A stretch of 64,000 bases of DNA from Ipomoea triloba (GCF_003576645.1 NC_044922.1:8838927-8902926); one strand, 5' to 3'. Counted from the stretch's first letter, positions 32,739-44,419 are shown. The notes: generated by a model from the sequence alone, not told the origin. A program made the numbers and translations.

Positions 32739-35594
32739 TGTTGAATTAAAAAGTTTGTCTTAATTGTTGGCAAAAAAGAATCCCAATTCAAGTCGAAAAG
32801 AAGATCACAAAGACTGAAGATCAAATCCCAAACAAACCAGGAATAATACTAGTACTGTTTTTGTTGGTCCCGATAGGGTGGGAAAAGTCTAGAGGGGGGG
32901 TGAATAGACTTTTCAACAAATTAAAAAATTATAACACTTTGGTAATTTCAACTCTAGGTAGCAAGCATAAAGCAAATAAACAACTTAGAGTTCGCAGCGG
33001 AATATCAGTACGTAAAGTGCTATAAAAGACTTGATCAGATATGAAGAAATATATCGCATGCAAAAGCAAACCCAGATGATAAATGAAGAATGAATAGTAA
33101 ATGGGTTTGTATGAATTAGGAGGAATCCCTTACAAAGAAATGTGAATAGTGAGTGAATAGTAAGGAATAGTGTGTGAATAGTGCATGAATAGTAAATAAG
33201 CTCTAGGAAATTGAAATGCTCAATACATGCACTTTGAATATGAAGACTTACAATAAAATATGCAATGCATGCACACGTATGACTTTGCAAGACCCAGATA
33301 GATATATCAGTTAGTGGGTTAGTACGGGATATGCATGCAGGAATAAATATGATGCAAGTAAAGTAAAGAGACAGAGAGATTTATAGTGGTTCGGAGATGG
33401 TGTAATTCTCCTACTCCACTTCTTCCTTCACTCCAAGGAAGATTTCCACTATCTTCAATCGCCCAGATACAAATAGTGGATCAGTGCCCTTCTAGCATCT
33501 GCTACTCCGAATGCTCTTTGCCTACAGCAACACTCAAACCCGAACGTCTTGCACCCAGCTACGTTCACGAGCATCTTGCACCCAGCTACGCTCCACAACC
33601 AAGCGTTTTGCACCCAGCTACACTTAGTCTTCACGAGTGTTCTGCACAAAGCCGCACTCCTCCGAGTATCCCGCACAATGCTATACTCCCGAGCTTTTCT
33701 CCCGAGCGTCTCCCTACGCTCCCGAGCGTCTCGCACAAAGCCACGCTCCTTCCGAGTGCCTCGCACTCAACTCGGATTTCACAAGCCGCACCTGCTACTC
33801 TCCTTTCCTCTACTCACAGTAGATATGGTTTTACAAAGAAATATTTTTCTTTTTCTCTCTCAGACTTGAATTTTTCTATTCAGCTCAATACTTGCACTCT
33901 TCAATTTTTATTCTCTCTTTTTCGAAATAATAGCTCACTTTTAGCACACACTCAATTTTTCTTCTTTCAAATGATATCTCAGATACGTAAGCAGATGAGT
34001 GATTTAGAGAGGTGAGAGAGGTGCCTGTCTTCAAGTCTTGCATGGGTATTTATAGCTTGAAGAAGCTATCTACCCGTTGTAGATCTTTAAATCTTGATCG
34101 TCCATTTTGAATCTTGAAATAATTTGCCAACTTGTTCTGAAGCTCTCCATGGCCTTTGTCAGATGAATTTGAAATTTGGCCTATGTCATTACTCCTCTTG
34201 TAAGAAGCCCATTCGTCCAATTGCACTCTTCAGATCTTGGATTGAATTTCCTTATCAAGATGGTCTCCAATTTTGACTTTTCAAGTGTGAATCCTTGACT
34301 TTGCAATTTCTTCTTTTGATTGTCAAGTTGATCTCTCCAAAATATTTTCTCCGGTGACTCTTGCTTGAGCATAAATTATATCACCGAAAATTCACCGACA
34401 CCTCCAAGTTGGTCTTCATCAGATTAATTCGAAATATGCCTCCAAAAATTAATTTTGGATTTCTGAATTATTATCCCAAAGTTAAATTTAATTTTGGCTC
34501 CAATCTCAGTCCAAAAATTTACTTTTGCATAGAATTTTTGTTACCAAAAATTAAATTTTCACTTAAGAATTTTATCTCCAAGATTCATTTGCATTTTCGC
34601 TCCCAGGGACGTGATCTTCACATTAGCTATTCCACTCTGACCATTGCTCCATATTAACTCACCATTGCTCCATATTAACTCATTGGTTAATATTCTTCTC
34701 AAATAATCTTTATTCTCAGAATGGCCTTAGTAGCATTTTCTCCTTCTTGCATAAATAAATTCTGGCCTTAGTAGCATTTTCTCCTTCTTGCATAAATAAA
34801 TTCGAACCAGCTTCACTGTTCAATTTGTCATCCTGTCCTTCTTGCATAAATAAATTCGAACCAGCTTCACTGTTCAATTTGTCATCCTGAAAGTTGTCCT
34901 CCTTCTTCCCTTGTTGAGCCATCCTGAAAGTTGTCCTCCTTCCCTTGTTGAGCCATCCTCATATCCTCCTAATAAAATGTTGATCCTGGGTTTTGAACCA
35001 GAAACATTTGGCTTGTGCTATGCGCTCTTTGTCCAATCTTCCATTTCATCTTTTAATGACTTTCATAGCATATAATTAATAAATAACAATATGCTGATTA
35101 AGTCTAATTCTCCTCAATTTCGTATGACTTTGACTTTAGACTTGGACCTTTGGAGATTGTACACTAGACTCAAAATAAAATAAGGGGACTAATAAAAATT
35201 ACAATTTGTATCATCAAAACTATTACATTTTATTCCTAACAGTTTTTATTCTGATTAGTTGGCTATTTAAAGAACTTCTCAACTAAACCCAAGACACGAA
35301 TTCCCTAGCTAACATTGTGAGGTATAAGAGGTTTTCGAGAGGATTCTAAATTCCCCTAGAAAGTAGTACATGTGTTTAGGTTACAATAGATTAGATAGGA
35401 GAATATCAATCTATTGTGTGATCTCTGGTCCCAAAACTATGTACTTTGAATATTAAGCTTTTAGTGGATTTAGGCAAATTCTCAAGACTGAGAAGTGCCT
35501 CGCAGAATAGGGTTTTTCCCAAACTGCGTTATCAAGTCTCTTGTGTTACAACTATTGTTTTAACATCTCTGTGTGTTGCGCGTTACATTTTTCA
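32739..35594 (+). repeat. 3' LTR of copia element 2, interrupted
   Basis: Two parts, 32739-32861 (123 bp) and 35247-35594 (348 bp), sum to 471 bp, the length of the 5' LTR. The gap is the solo LTR plus the GTTTT duplication. Confidence 0.95.
32862..35241 (-). mobile_element. Solo LTR (2380 bp) inside the 3' LTR of copia 2
   Basis: Ends are TGTTGGTCCC and TTCCTAACA, flanked by GTTTT at 32857-32861 and 35242-35246. There is no polymerase or PBS. The 'ctagagggggggtgaataga' block near 32895 is the reverse complement of the terminal motif in the LTR at 36200-36261, so I read the LTR on the minus strand. Inside are short tandem duplications (41 bp at 34722, 54 bp at 34801, 37 bp at 34890). The 209-aa frame at 33386 is Ser/Pro/His-rich and is not conserved coding sequence. 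Confidence 0.85.
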
Positions 35595-36261
35595 GGCCAA
35601 AAGTATTTTGAGTAGACAAAAGATGCATAATCAGTAACAAAAGCACACCAAATGGTTGAAAATCTGAGTGGACATTTTGTTTGAAATTTTGACAGAAGAA
35701 GTTTGAAATTTTGTTTCCCTCCAACGTACAAATTTCAAAGACATTGAAGTGAGAGTGCAAAGAGCTTCAACGAATTATCAAGCTCAAGACATAGGCAACA
35801 AAACAAGAAGATTTAATGCTGAGTCATTTGTTGGAGAAACCTGAACAACCTTTCTGTTCAAACCAACATCTCTACTATGTTTAGTAGAAAGAGGCAGAGT
35901 AACAAATTATGTGAAAACCTAAACAGTTAATCGGCTTTGTGTTCAAGGTGTAAGTAGTTATTTATTGTACTAGTGGTGATAGTGCAATCCTCCTTGGAGT
36001 TTAAGGAGAAGAGTTGACGTAGGCTAGGTTTGGCTGAACCACTTCAAAAATCTCTCTCTCTCTCAATCTCTCTTATTTCCAGCATTTACATACTGCTTTT
36101 AATCAAACCAAACATAAAGTTTTAACAAGAACAAATACGTGCAAATGACTTTAAAAGGGGTAACAATTCATGTCTGTTGCGTTACTTTGAAAAGTTTTTG
36201 AAAAAGTATACAAGTCTATTCACCCCCCTAGACTTGTACCCCTACCATACAAGGACCAACA

Positions 36262-36607
36262 TGATTTGCGAGGATTCTAGTTCCTTCCTTACCTGGAACA
36301 TTACTAGATTCCTCATATTCAAAATGAGTCAGATTTTGTACAGGAGGGGTAGTATTACCTTTACCATAGACATATGAACATGTAGGAGGAGTTGACATCA
36401 CTAGAGATGAAGGGATGTTGAGACGGATAACATCAAGTAGCTCAATTTTAAGGTTAGTTATTTGAGCTCAAAGTCTTTCAACTTCATCCCAAGTCTCTTA
36501 TTTGTTGCTATCAATCTTACTTTTCAGGTCCAAAAACCAGTCCTAAAGCCGATTCACATGTTCCTCTAAGCTCAAGGGATTCACCAGGGAAGCTCTAGGC
36601 CCTTAGA
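36262..36607 (-). pseudogene. Ty3-gypsy gag leader remnant
   Basis: Downstream of the PBS on the minus strand, a coiled-coil-like WDEVERL...QITNLKIELL segment and a Pro/Thr-rich stretch resemble the variable N-terminus of plant gypsy gag. Stops interrupt it, and the capsid core is missing because the SIRE-like remnant truncates it at 36261. Confidence 0.6.
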
Positions 36608-36619
36608 GCTTTGATGCCA
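36608..36619 (-). other. Primer-binding site of the Ty3-gypsy element
   Basis: Minus-strand TGGCATCAAAGC, a mutated match to the initiator-Met site, lies 3 nt from the LTR end. Confidence 0.7.
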
Positions 36620-36622
36620 ATT

Positions 36623-36775
36623 TGTAACAACTAACAACCTGAGAAAACAAATGAATAAGCTATGGAAAAGGGGAGGTGAGGAAATAACAAAAGAAGGGTA
36701 TAGAGTTTCCAGAGTAAGAAAAGGGAGAACAAAAAAGAAAAAATAAAGGTGAAGAAAAGGGATGAATTTTCATTT
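36623..36775 (-). repeat. 5' LTR remnant of the Ty3-gypsy element
   Basis: On the minus strand it ends GTTGTTACA next to the PBS. It shares blocks with 10728-10860. The distal part is lost, and LINE sequence follows. Confidence 0.6.
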
Positions 36776-36810
36776 CTTTTTTAGTGAAGAGGACACCACA
36801 TCCACAACGA

Positions 36811-37360
36811 TTATTTGATTTTTATAAATCTGGTTCCTCCCGCGTCAGCCTGAAGAAGTCGAATTATCTTGTCTAGAAAGTCCTCAAAGATTCTAGTCCC
36901 CCAATTCTCCATCTGCCCAAGATTAGCCAAGAAGTCCGCGCACTTGTTCCCTTCTCTCAGAACATGTGAGAAGACCACACAATGAAAACCCCTTCTAAGA
37001 AACTTATAATCCATGACGAGTGAGGGAAGATTGTCCCCCTGTGGAAAACTTTCATTCATCACCTCAACAATAGCTCCCGAATCCAACTCAACGAGAACCT
37101 TTTGAAAACCCCTCTCTCTACCGAGCCATAGATCCTCCTTTAAGCCCCACGTACAGTTCGGTAGAGTCACTATCGTTCCCTCCCACATTGACCGTGAAAC
37201 CCATGATCCACCTCTCTAATTGATCCCGAAAAAGACCACTAGCACTAGCAAGCCCAATGGAAGTCTTTCTAGCCCCGTCAGTATTGAGTTTGATCCATCC
37301 CTCCAAAGGTGGCGACCAATCGACCCACAAAGACTTAACGCCTTTAATACCAAAAAACAT
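36811..37360 (-). pseudogene. LINE-type RNase H domain remnant
   Basis: The minus strand shows the plant non-LTR RNase H (RVT_3) pattern in two overlapping frames. A WSPPLEGWIKLNTDGA block and a TELYVGLKGG block lie in 37118-37360. VLVELDSGAIVEVM and VLREGNKCADFLANLG lie in 36811-37188. The four acidic active-site positions (D, E, D, D) are visible. A frameshift near 37120-37190 joins the two. No endonuclease or RT is present, so this is a 5'-truncated LINE tail or an isolated RNase H fragment. Confidence 0.8.
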
Positions 37361-37500
37361 TAATAGTTTATGATGATTCCAAAAAAAAATTCCACAATCC
37401 TTAAATACCCAATTGTAGAAAAAGACAAAATTTCATAACAAACTCCTCAGTACAAACTAACAGCTCACACAAGCAGACAAACAAAATGAAATTTCAAAAT

Positions 37501-37620
37501 TTATTTAACAGCTAAGTTTTCTTCATTCCTAGGCATAGTTTCATCCTTCCCAGCATCAGTTGCCAACTTCTTGCTATTTGTATTTAAGTCATTCTTCTTA
37601 CCAGCAATTGCAAGATCAGC
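37501..37620 (-). pseudogene. Orphan terminal exon (39 aa plus stop)
   Basis: A minus-strand block of exactly 40 codons begins right after a 'tacgatttag' acceptor and encodes a polar, Lys/Asn-rich C-terminus (starts ADLAIAGKKNDLN) ending in TAA at 37501. AT-rich 3'-UTR-like sequence follows. No upstream exon is found before the hAT-like element. I do not recognise the protein. It may be the end of a broken gene or a captured fragment. Confidence 0.35.
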
Positions 37621-38692
37621 CTAAATCGTAACACACAGCAGACCATTAATGAGGCATTTATATATGCATTAGTTTATAGGCTCTAGAATGAGTAATCGGT
37701 AGTTGTTGCAATCATTTTTTGCTTGATTATGGTATTTCAAGGGCAGGGTCGTTCCAATAAAAAATGGGATCCTGTGCAATATCTTAAATTGGGCCCCTTT
37801 TTCGATTAATTTATATATATATATAAATAATAGTTGTTTAAAAAGTTGTGTCAAAATTCAAAATATAAATATTCTATAAAAAAATACATCTAAAATTTCA
37901 TTAAAAAAGTGTAATGTGTCGTGCACATTTAGACGCAAAATCATCTACCAAACTTTTGATATCAACTTCTTCCAAAATCTCATTTGCAATAGAGGCTAAA
38001 ACTAATCTATTGAGTCTCTCTTTGCAACATACTTGATCGTAAGTAAGATTTCAACAAATTCAACTTTGAAAAACTCCTTTATGCAGAGGCAACAGTAATT
38101 GGGATAGTCAATAATATTCGATATATAATAGTAGCATTTAACAATTTTTCCTTCACAATAGTCAATAATAAAAATAGCAGTTAACAATTTTTCAAACCCA
38201 GATGAATATTTTCTAGAAAACATAATTATAAAACCCTAAACAAAAAATAAAAATTTATTTAAAAACTCTATGAACAAATAATTAATCAAGAAACAAATTC
38301 TTGAATATATTATTCTGAATCAGAATTATTAAGTCATGTAAATAAAATAATAAACAAGAATTGTGAAATATTTAGTAATTTTAATTACCTGTTAAGAGAA
38401 TTGAAGAACTTAAAAATTTGTGACTTTGTACGATCAAGAAGAGTTCTTTGATCCTATCGAACTACGTCTGTCGTCTCATCTGTCTATCATCTGTCTGTAG
38501 TTTATTTGTGAGATTTGTGTAAATATATAAGAATTAAGCAACAATTTCGGTAATAACTAATTAATGCTTAATGTTAATGACTCAAGCTAATAACCTAATA
38601 TTTATATATTGTACACATAAATAATGGCGTAGAAGGAAACTGGAAAAGGGTTGCCTAATACAAATTATATAAACTTTGCCTAATACAAATTA

Positions 38693-39143
38693 TCTAAAAA
38701 CATAATAAGTCCCAATCAAGGTTATATCCTTGATTTATGTCCCTCTTTTTGTATGCTAATAAATATATACATTTTGCTTTAAATGTTGTACACTTCAATG
38801 TTATTAGACAAAAATGTCCTTACTACATTATTGTTATACAAAACTACCCTTACACCGTTATAACACCGTTAATTTTAACCCCATCATTATTACCATACAC
38901 CTATATCTATCATATCTTTTTCCTATTCTTTAATTATCATTTTATTAAAATCATTATATAATTAATTTAATGGTTGATTATATTTTAATTAAAATTCTAT
39001 TAATGGTAAATCATATATGTGTGTATAAAATACATATATTATCTGTGTATATATAATTCGAATTATAAATTTTGATTATTTGTATTTATTAATGTTTTAA
39101 TATTGGGCATTAATTTTCGCGCATCGCGCGTACAAAATACTAG
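38693..39143 (+). mobile_element. Short non-autonomous Helitron (451 bp) with empty site in window
   Basis: Starts TCTAAAAACATAATAAG and ends CGCGCATCGCGCGTAC then ACTAG. Host flanks are A (38692) and T (39144). The repeat of this locus at 51110 onward lacks it precisely, reading A51284-T51285 at the junction. Same family as 18001-18457. Confidence 0.93.
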
Positions 39144-39315
39144 TATACTTTATATATAAATACATAGAGTTGCGTGCACAGAAGGGAAAAAAAAGTTGCC
39201 TAATATTTGTGGGATAAGAAAAATAAGTTGCCTAATATAAATGGGATTTTGCTGCTTAGCTTGGCGAGGCGTCTTCGCACATAAATACTATACATATATA
39301 TAATTGTTTTTTTTT

Positions 39316-39682
39316 GGAAAAAGTGTCAAATAGGCCATTGAACTTGTCGCTTTTGTGCAATTGGGCCATTGAACTTAAAAAGTGTGCAATTCAACCATCA
39401 AACAAACAAAATTTGTGCAATTAGACCATTTTTACAAAAATTTTCTAGTAAAATCCAATTATATTACTAACATATACGTACTAAGAGTGACATTTTCTTC
39501 TACCATACTAGTTGGAAGTCAATATTGAAATGTTTTTAACTCAAATTGAATTAAAAAATTTTGTAAAAATGGTCCAATTGCACAAATTTTGCTTGTTTGA
39601 TGGTTGAATTACACACTTTTTAAGTTCAATGACCCAATTGCACAAAAGCTACAAATTTAGTGGCCTATTTGACACTTTTTCC
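39316..39682. mobile_element. 367-bp MITE, same family as 4696-5062
   Basis: TIR GGAAAAAGTGTCAAATAGGC to its complement. It is bordered by T-tracts. The repeat of this locus at 51448-51456 has only the T-tract, giving the empty site. Confidence 0.92.
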
Positions 39683-40003
39683 TTTTTTTTTTTAAAGTAG
39701 GGGGCCCCGAATATTGTGCAAAGGCCTTGGGCAGACTTGCCCAGTGCCGGCCCTGTTCAAGGGCTTACGCGTTCCTACCAATTTTTAGTTTTTTTTTTTA
39801 ATTTTAATAATAATTAAAATAAAATTTTGATATATAATTTGACACATCACTACCTCACCCATAATATCTATATAAGCATCAACATTTTAAAATCAATTAT
39901 ATTAAATGTTATCTCATTAATTTGATTTGTTTTACCAAAAACATGTAAAAAAATGCTAATTGCTCAATTTTTTGTGTTATTTCAATTGTACATTTTTTTT
40001 TAA

Positions 40004-40167
40004 TCTATACTATATATAAAAACATTTTCCTCCTCCCAAATTTTCCCCCCAAAACTTAGGGGTATTTTGGTAAAACCATTTATTTTATTTATTTATTATT
40101 TTATTATTTTATTAATTATCCATCCTATAATATTATTATGGTAATATATGATAATGATAATATGGTA
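40004..40167 (+). mobile_element. 5' end of another Helitron (truncated at N)
   Basis: TCTATACTATATATAAAAAC after host A is a canonical Helitron start, followed by the 'ttccccccaaaactta' stretch. The empty site is A51765-T51766. The repeats of this start lie at 42108 and 43821. The 3' end cannot be assigned; sequence breaks at N 40168 and is continued by the later copies. Confidence 0.75.
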
Positions 40168-40168
40168 N

Positions 40169-42495
40169 TGCAACATACTTGATCGTAAGTAAGATTTCAA
40201 CAAATTCAACTTTGAAAAACTCCTTTATGCAGAGGCAACAGTAATTGGGATAGTCAATAATATTCGATATATAATAGTAGCATTTAACAATTTTTCCTTC
40301 ACAATAGTCAATAATAAAAATAGCAGTTAACAATTTTTCAAACCCAGATGAATATTTTCTAGAAAACATAATTATAAAACCCTAAACAAAAAATAAAAAT
40401 TTATTTAAAAACTCTATGAACAAATAATTAATCAAGAAACAAATTCTTGAATATATTATTCTGAATCAGAATTATTAAGTCATGTAAATAAAATAATAAA
40501 CAAGAATTGTGAAATATTTAGTAATTTTAATTACCTGTTAAGAGAATTGAAGAACTTAAAAATTTGTGACTTTGTACGATCAAGAAGAGTTCTTTGATCC
40601 TATCGAACTACGTCTGTCGTCTCATCTGTCTATCATCTGTCTGTAGTTTATTTGTGAGATTTGTGTAAATATATAAGAATTAAGCAACAATTTCGGTAAT
40701 AACTAATTAATGCTTAATGTTAATGACTCAAGCTAATAACCTAATATTTATATATTGTACACATAAATAATGGCGTAGAAGGAAACTGGAAAAGGGTTGC
40801 CTAATACAAATTATATAAACTTTGCCTAATACAAATTATCTAAAAACATAATAAGTCCCAATCAAGGTTATATCCTTGATTTATGTCCCTCTTTTTGTAT
40901 GCTAATAAATATATACATTTTGCTTTAAATGTTGTACACTTCAATGTTATTAGACAAAAATGTCCTTACTACATTATTGTTATACAAAACTACCCTTACA
41001 CCGTTATAACACCGTTAATTTTAACCCCATCATTATTACCATACACCTATATCTATCATATCTTTTTCCTATTCTTTAATTATCATTTTATTAAAATCAT
41101 TATATAATTAATTTAATGGTTGATTATATTTTAATTAAAATTCTATTAATGGTAAATCATATATGTGTGTATAAAATACATATATTATCTGTGTATATAT
41201 AATTCGAATTATAAATTTTGATTATTTGTATTTATTAATGTTTTAATATTGGGCATTAATTTTCGCGCATCGCGCGTACAAAATACTAGTATACTTTATA
41301 TATAAATACATAGAGTTGCGTGCACAGAAGGGAAAAAAAAGTTGCCTAATATTTGTGGGATAAGAAAAATAAGTTGCCTAATATAAATGGGATTTTGCTG
41401 CTTAGCTTGGCGAGGCGTCGGAAAAAGTGTCAAATAGGCCATTGAACTTGTCGCTTTTGTGCAATTGGGCCATTGAACTTAAAAAGTGTGCAATTCAACC
41501 ATCAAACAAACAAAATTTGTGCAATTAGACCATTTTTACAAAAATTTTCTAGTAAAATCCAATTATATTACTAACATATACGTACTAAGAGTGACATTTT
41601 CTTCTACCATACTAGTTGGAAGTCAATATTGAAATGTTTTTAACTCAAATTGAATTAAAAAATTTTGTAAAAATGGTCCAATTGCACAAATTTTGCTTGT
41701 TTGATGGTTGAATTACACACTTTTTAAGTTCAATGACCCAATTGCACAAAAGCTACAAATTTAGTGGCCTATTTGACACTTTTTCCTTTTTTTTTTTAAA
41801 GTAGGGGGCCCCGAATATTGTGCAAAGGCCTTGGGCAGACTTGCCCAGTGCCGGCCCTGTTCAAGGGCTTACGCGTTCCTACCAATTTTTAGTTTTTTTT
41901 TTTAATTTTAATAATAATTAAAATAAAATTTTGATATATAATTTGACACATCACTACCTCACCCATAATATCTATATAAGCATCAACATTTTAAAATCAA
42001 TTATATTAAATGTTATCTCATTAATTTGATTTGTTTTACCAAAAACATGTAAAAAAATGCTAATTGCTCAATTTTTTGTGTTATTTCAATTGTACATTTT
42101 TTTTTAATCTATACTATATATAAAAACATTTTCCTCCTCCCAAATTTTCCCCCCAAAACTTAGGGGTATTTTGGTAAAACCATTTATTTTATTTATTTAT
42201 TATTTTATTATTTTATTAATTATCCATCCTATAATATTATTATGGTAATATATGATAATGATAATATGGTAATATTGTTAATATTAATGGGTGATGGGTG
42301 ATTGGTGATATATAATTGATAATTGATAATATGGTATATGGTATTATTCTTAATATTAATATATTAATATATAATATATTAATATATACTAATATTAATT
42401 AATTAATTGGTGATTATTTTAAAAAAAATAATTAATTGGTGATTGGTGATTAGTGATATGGTAATATTGTTATATATTAATATTAATATTAATTA

Positions 42496-42527
<32 letters not shown>
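40169..42527. repeat. Repeat of the 38023 locus after an N (copy B)
   Basis: After the N at 40168, sequence restarts at the equivalent of 38023 and runs through the same Helitron (40839-41289), MITE (41420-41786), hAT end and Helitron start (42108). It differs by an approximately 42-bp deletion directly before the MITE at 41420, and extends about 255 bp beyond 40167. Probably an overlapping contig or haplotig rather than a true tandem copy. Confidence 0.85.
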
Positions 42528-42528
42528 N

Positions 42529-43996
42529 CCAATCAAGGTTATATCCTTGATTTATGTCCCTCTTTTTGTATGCTAATAAATATATACATTTTGCTTTAAA
42601 TGTTGTACACTTCAATGTTATTAGACAAAAATGTCCTTACTACATTATTGTTATACAAAACTACCCTTACACCGTTATAACACCGTTAATTTTAACCCCA
42701 TCATTATTACCATACACCTATATCTATCATATCTTTTTCCTATTCTTTAATTATCATTTTATTAAAATCATTATATAATTAATTTAATGGTTGATTATAT
42801 TTTAATTAAAATTCTATTAATGGTAAATCATATATGTGTGTATAAAATACATATATTATCTGTGTATATATAATTCGAATTATAAATTTTGATTATTTGT
42901 ATTTATTAATGTTTTAATATTGGGCATTAATTTTCGCGCATCGCGCGTACAAAATACTAGTATACTTTATATATAAATACATAGAGTTGCGTGCACAGAA
43001 GGGAAAAAAAAGTTGCCTAATATTTGTGGGATAAGAAAAATAAGTTGCCTAATATAAATGGGATTTTGCTGCTTAGCTTGGCGAGGCGTCTTCGCACATA
43101 AATACTATACATATATATAATTGTTTTTTTTTGGAAAAAGTGTCAAATAGGCCATTGAACTTGTCGCTTTTGTGCAATTGGGCCATTGAACTTAAAAAGT
43201 GTGCAATTCAACCATCAAACAAACAAAATTTGTGCAATTAGACCATTTTTACAAAAATTTTCTAGTAAAATCCAATTATATTACTAACATATACGTACTA
43301 AGAGTGACATTTTCTTCTACCATACTAGTTGGAAGTCAATATTGAAATGTTTTTAACTCAAATTGAATTAAAAAATTTTGTAAAAATGGTCCAATTGCAC
43401 AAATTTTGCTTGTTTGATGGTTGAATTACACACTTTTTAAGTTCAATGACCCAATTGCACAAAAGCTACAAATTTAGTGGCCTATTTGACACTTTTTCCT
43501 TTTTTTTTTTAAAGTAGGGGGCCCCGAATATTGTGCAAAGGCCTTGGGCAGACTTGCCCAGTGCCGGCCCTGTTCAAGGGCTTACGCGTTCCTACCAATT
43601 TTTAGTTTTTTTTTTTAATTTTAATAATAATTAAAATAAAATTTTGATATATAATTTGACACATCACTACCTCACCCATAATATCTATATAAGCATCAAC
43701 ATTTTAAAATCAATTATATTAAATGTTATCTCATTAATTTGATTTGTTTTACCAAAAACATGTAAAAAAATGCTAATTGCTCAATTTTTTGTGTTATTTC
43801 AATTGTACATTTTTTTTTAATCTATACTATATATAAAAACATTTTCCTCCTCCCAAATTTTCCCCCCAAAACTTAGGGGTATTTTGGTAAAACCATTTAT
43901 TTTATTTATTTATTATTTTATTATTTTATTAATTATCCATCCTATAATATTATTATGGTAATATATGATAATGATAATATGGTAATATTGTTAATA
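42529..43996. repeat. Third repeat of the locus after an N (copy C)
   Basis: After N 42528, sequence restarts at the equivalent of 38712 inside the Helitron (ends 42960) and continues through the MITE (43133-43499), hAT right end and Helitron start (43821). It then runs through the AT-rich region already seen at the end of copy B. Confidence 0.85.
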
Positions 43997-44126
43997 TTAA
44001 TGGGTGATGGGTGATTGGTGATATATAATTGATAATTGATAATATGGTATATGGTATTATTCTTAATATTAATATATTAATATATAATATATTAATATAT
44101 ACTAATATTAATTAATTAATTGGTGA

Positions 44127-44208
44127 TTATTTTAAAAAAAATAATTAATTGGTGATTGGTGATTAGTGATATGGTAATATTGTTATATATTAATATTAAT
44201 ATTAATTA

Positions 44209-44245
<37 letters not shown>

Positions 44246-44295
44246 TATAACAATATTACCATATCACTAATCACCAATCACCAATTAATTAATTA

Positions 44296-44332
<37 letters not shown>

Positions 44333-44382
44333 TATAACAATATTACCATATCACTAATCACCAATCACCAATTAATTAATTA

Positions 44383-44419
<37 letters not shown>

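Larger units (their letters stand above)
24693..35594 (+). mobile_element. Ty1-copia (SIRE-like) LTR retrotransposon 2
   Basis: Complete structure with 471-bp LTRs, PBS, a gag-pol frame, a third ORF and a polypurine tract. Target duplication GGCCA lies at 24688-24692 and 35595-35599. The 3' LTR is interrupted by a 2380-bp solo LTR; removing it restores exactly 471 bp. By eye the LTRs differ at about 6 of 471 sites. Gag and pol occupy one frame, broken by TAG (26450) and TAA (28025). The third ORF is broken by one TGA (30433). Catalytic residues of protease and integrase are also altered. Confidence 0.95.
23992..36261 (+). mobile_element. LTR of an older SIRE-like copia element, split by copia 2
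   Basis: The LTR begins TGTTAGAAAC after a purine tract and ends GGACCAACA at 36261. Its two halves, 23992-24692 and 35600-36261 (about 1.36 kb together), are separated by copia element 2, whose target duplication GGCCA marks the break. The tail motif 'attcacccccctagactt' resembles the reverse complement of the start of the solo LTR at 32862, suggesting the same broad LTR lineage. No 5' LTR or polymerase is present to the left, so the element is truncated. Confidence 0.65.
10728..36775 (-). mobile_element. Old Ty3-gypsy LTR retrotransposon, dismembered by nested insertions
   Basis: Pieces of one minus-strand element are recognisable in correct order. They are the LTR and PBS (36775-36608), gag leader (36608-36262), RT (about 23290-22102), RNase H (17423-17080), integrase (11667-10975) and the second LTR (10940-10728). 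The two LTR remnants share 'acctgagaaaa', 'aggtgaggaaata' and 'aggtgaagaaaagg'. Junctions between pieces coincide with insertions that carry their own target-site duplications. Every reading frame is interrupted. Outer boundaries are approximate because the LTR ends have decayed. Confidence 0.75.
37744..39755. mobile_element. hAT-like transposon, non-autonomous, carrying a Helitron and a MITE
   Basis: The left end is CAGGGTCGTTCC; the right end is the complement of CAGGGCCGGCACTGGG. An exact 8-bp target duplication TTCAAGGG lies at 37736-37743 and 39756-39763, as hAT elements make. No transposase ORF remains. It contains the Helitron at 38693-39143 and the MITE at 39316-39682. Without them it is about 1.2 kb. 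Partial repeats of this locus appear at 40169, 42529 and 51110. Confidence 0.85.

Noticed and set aside
33386..34015. 209-aa frame in the solo LTR
   Set aside because: Composition is Ser/Pro/His-rich from repeated 'gcacccagctac' units; it lies in an LTR and has no domain.
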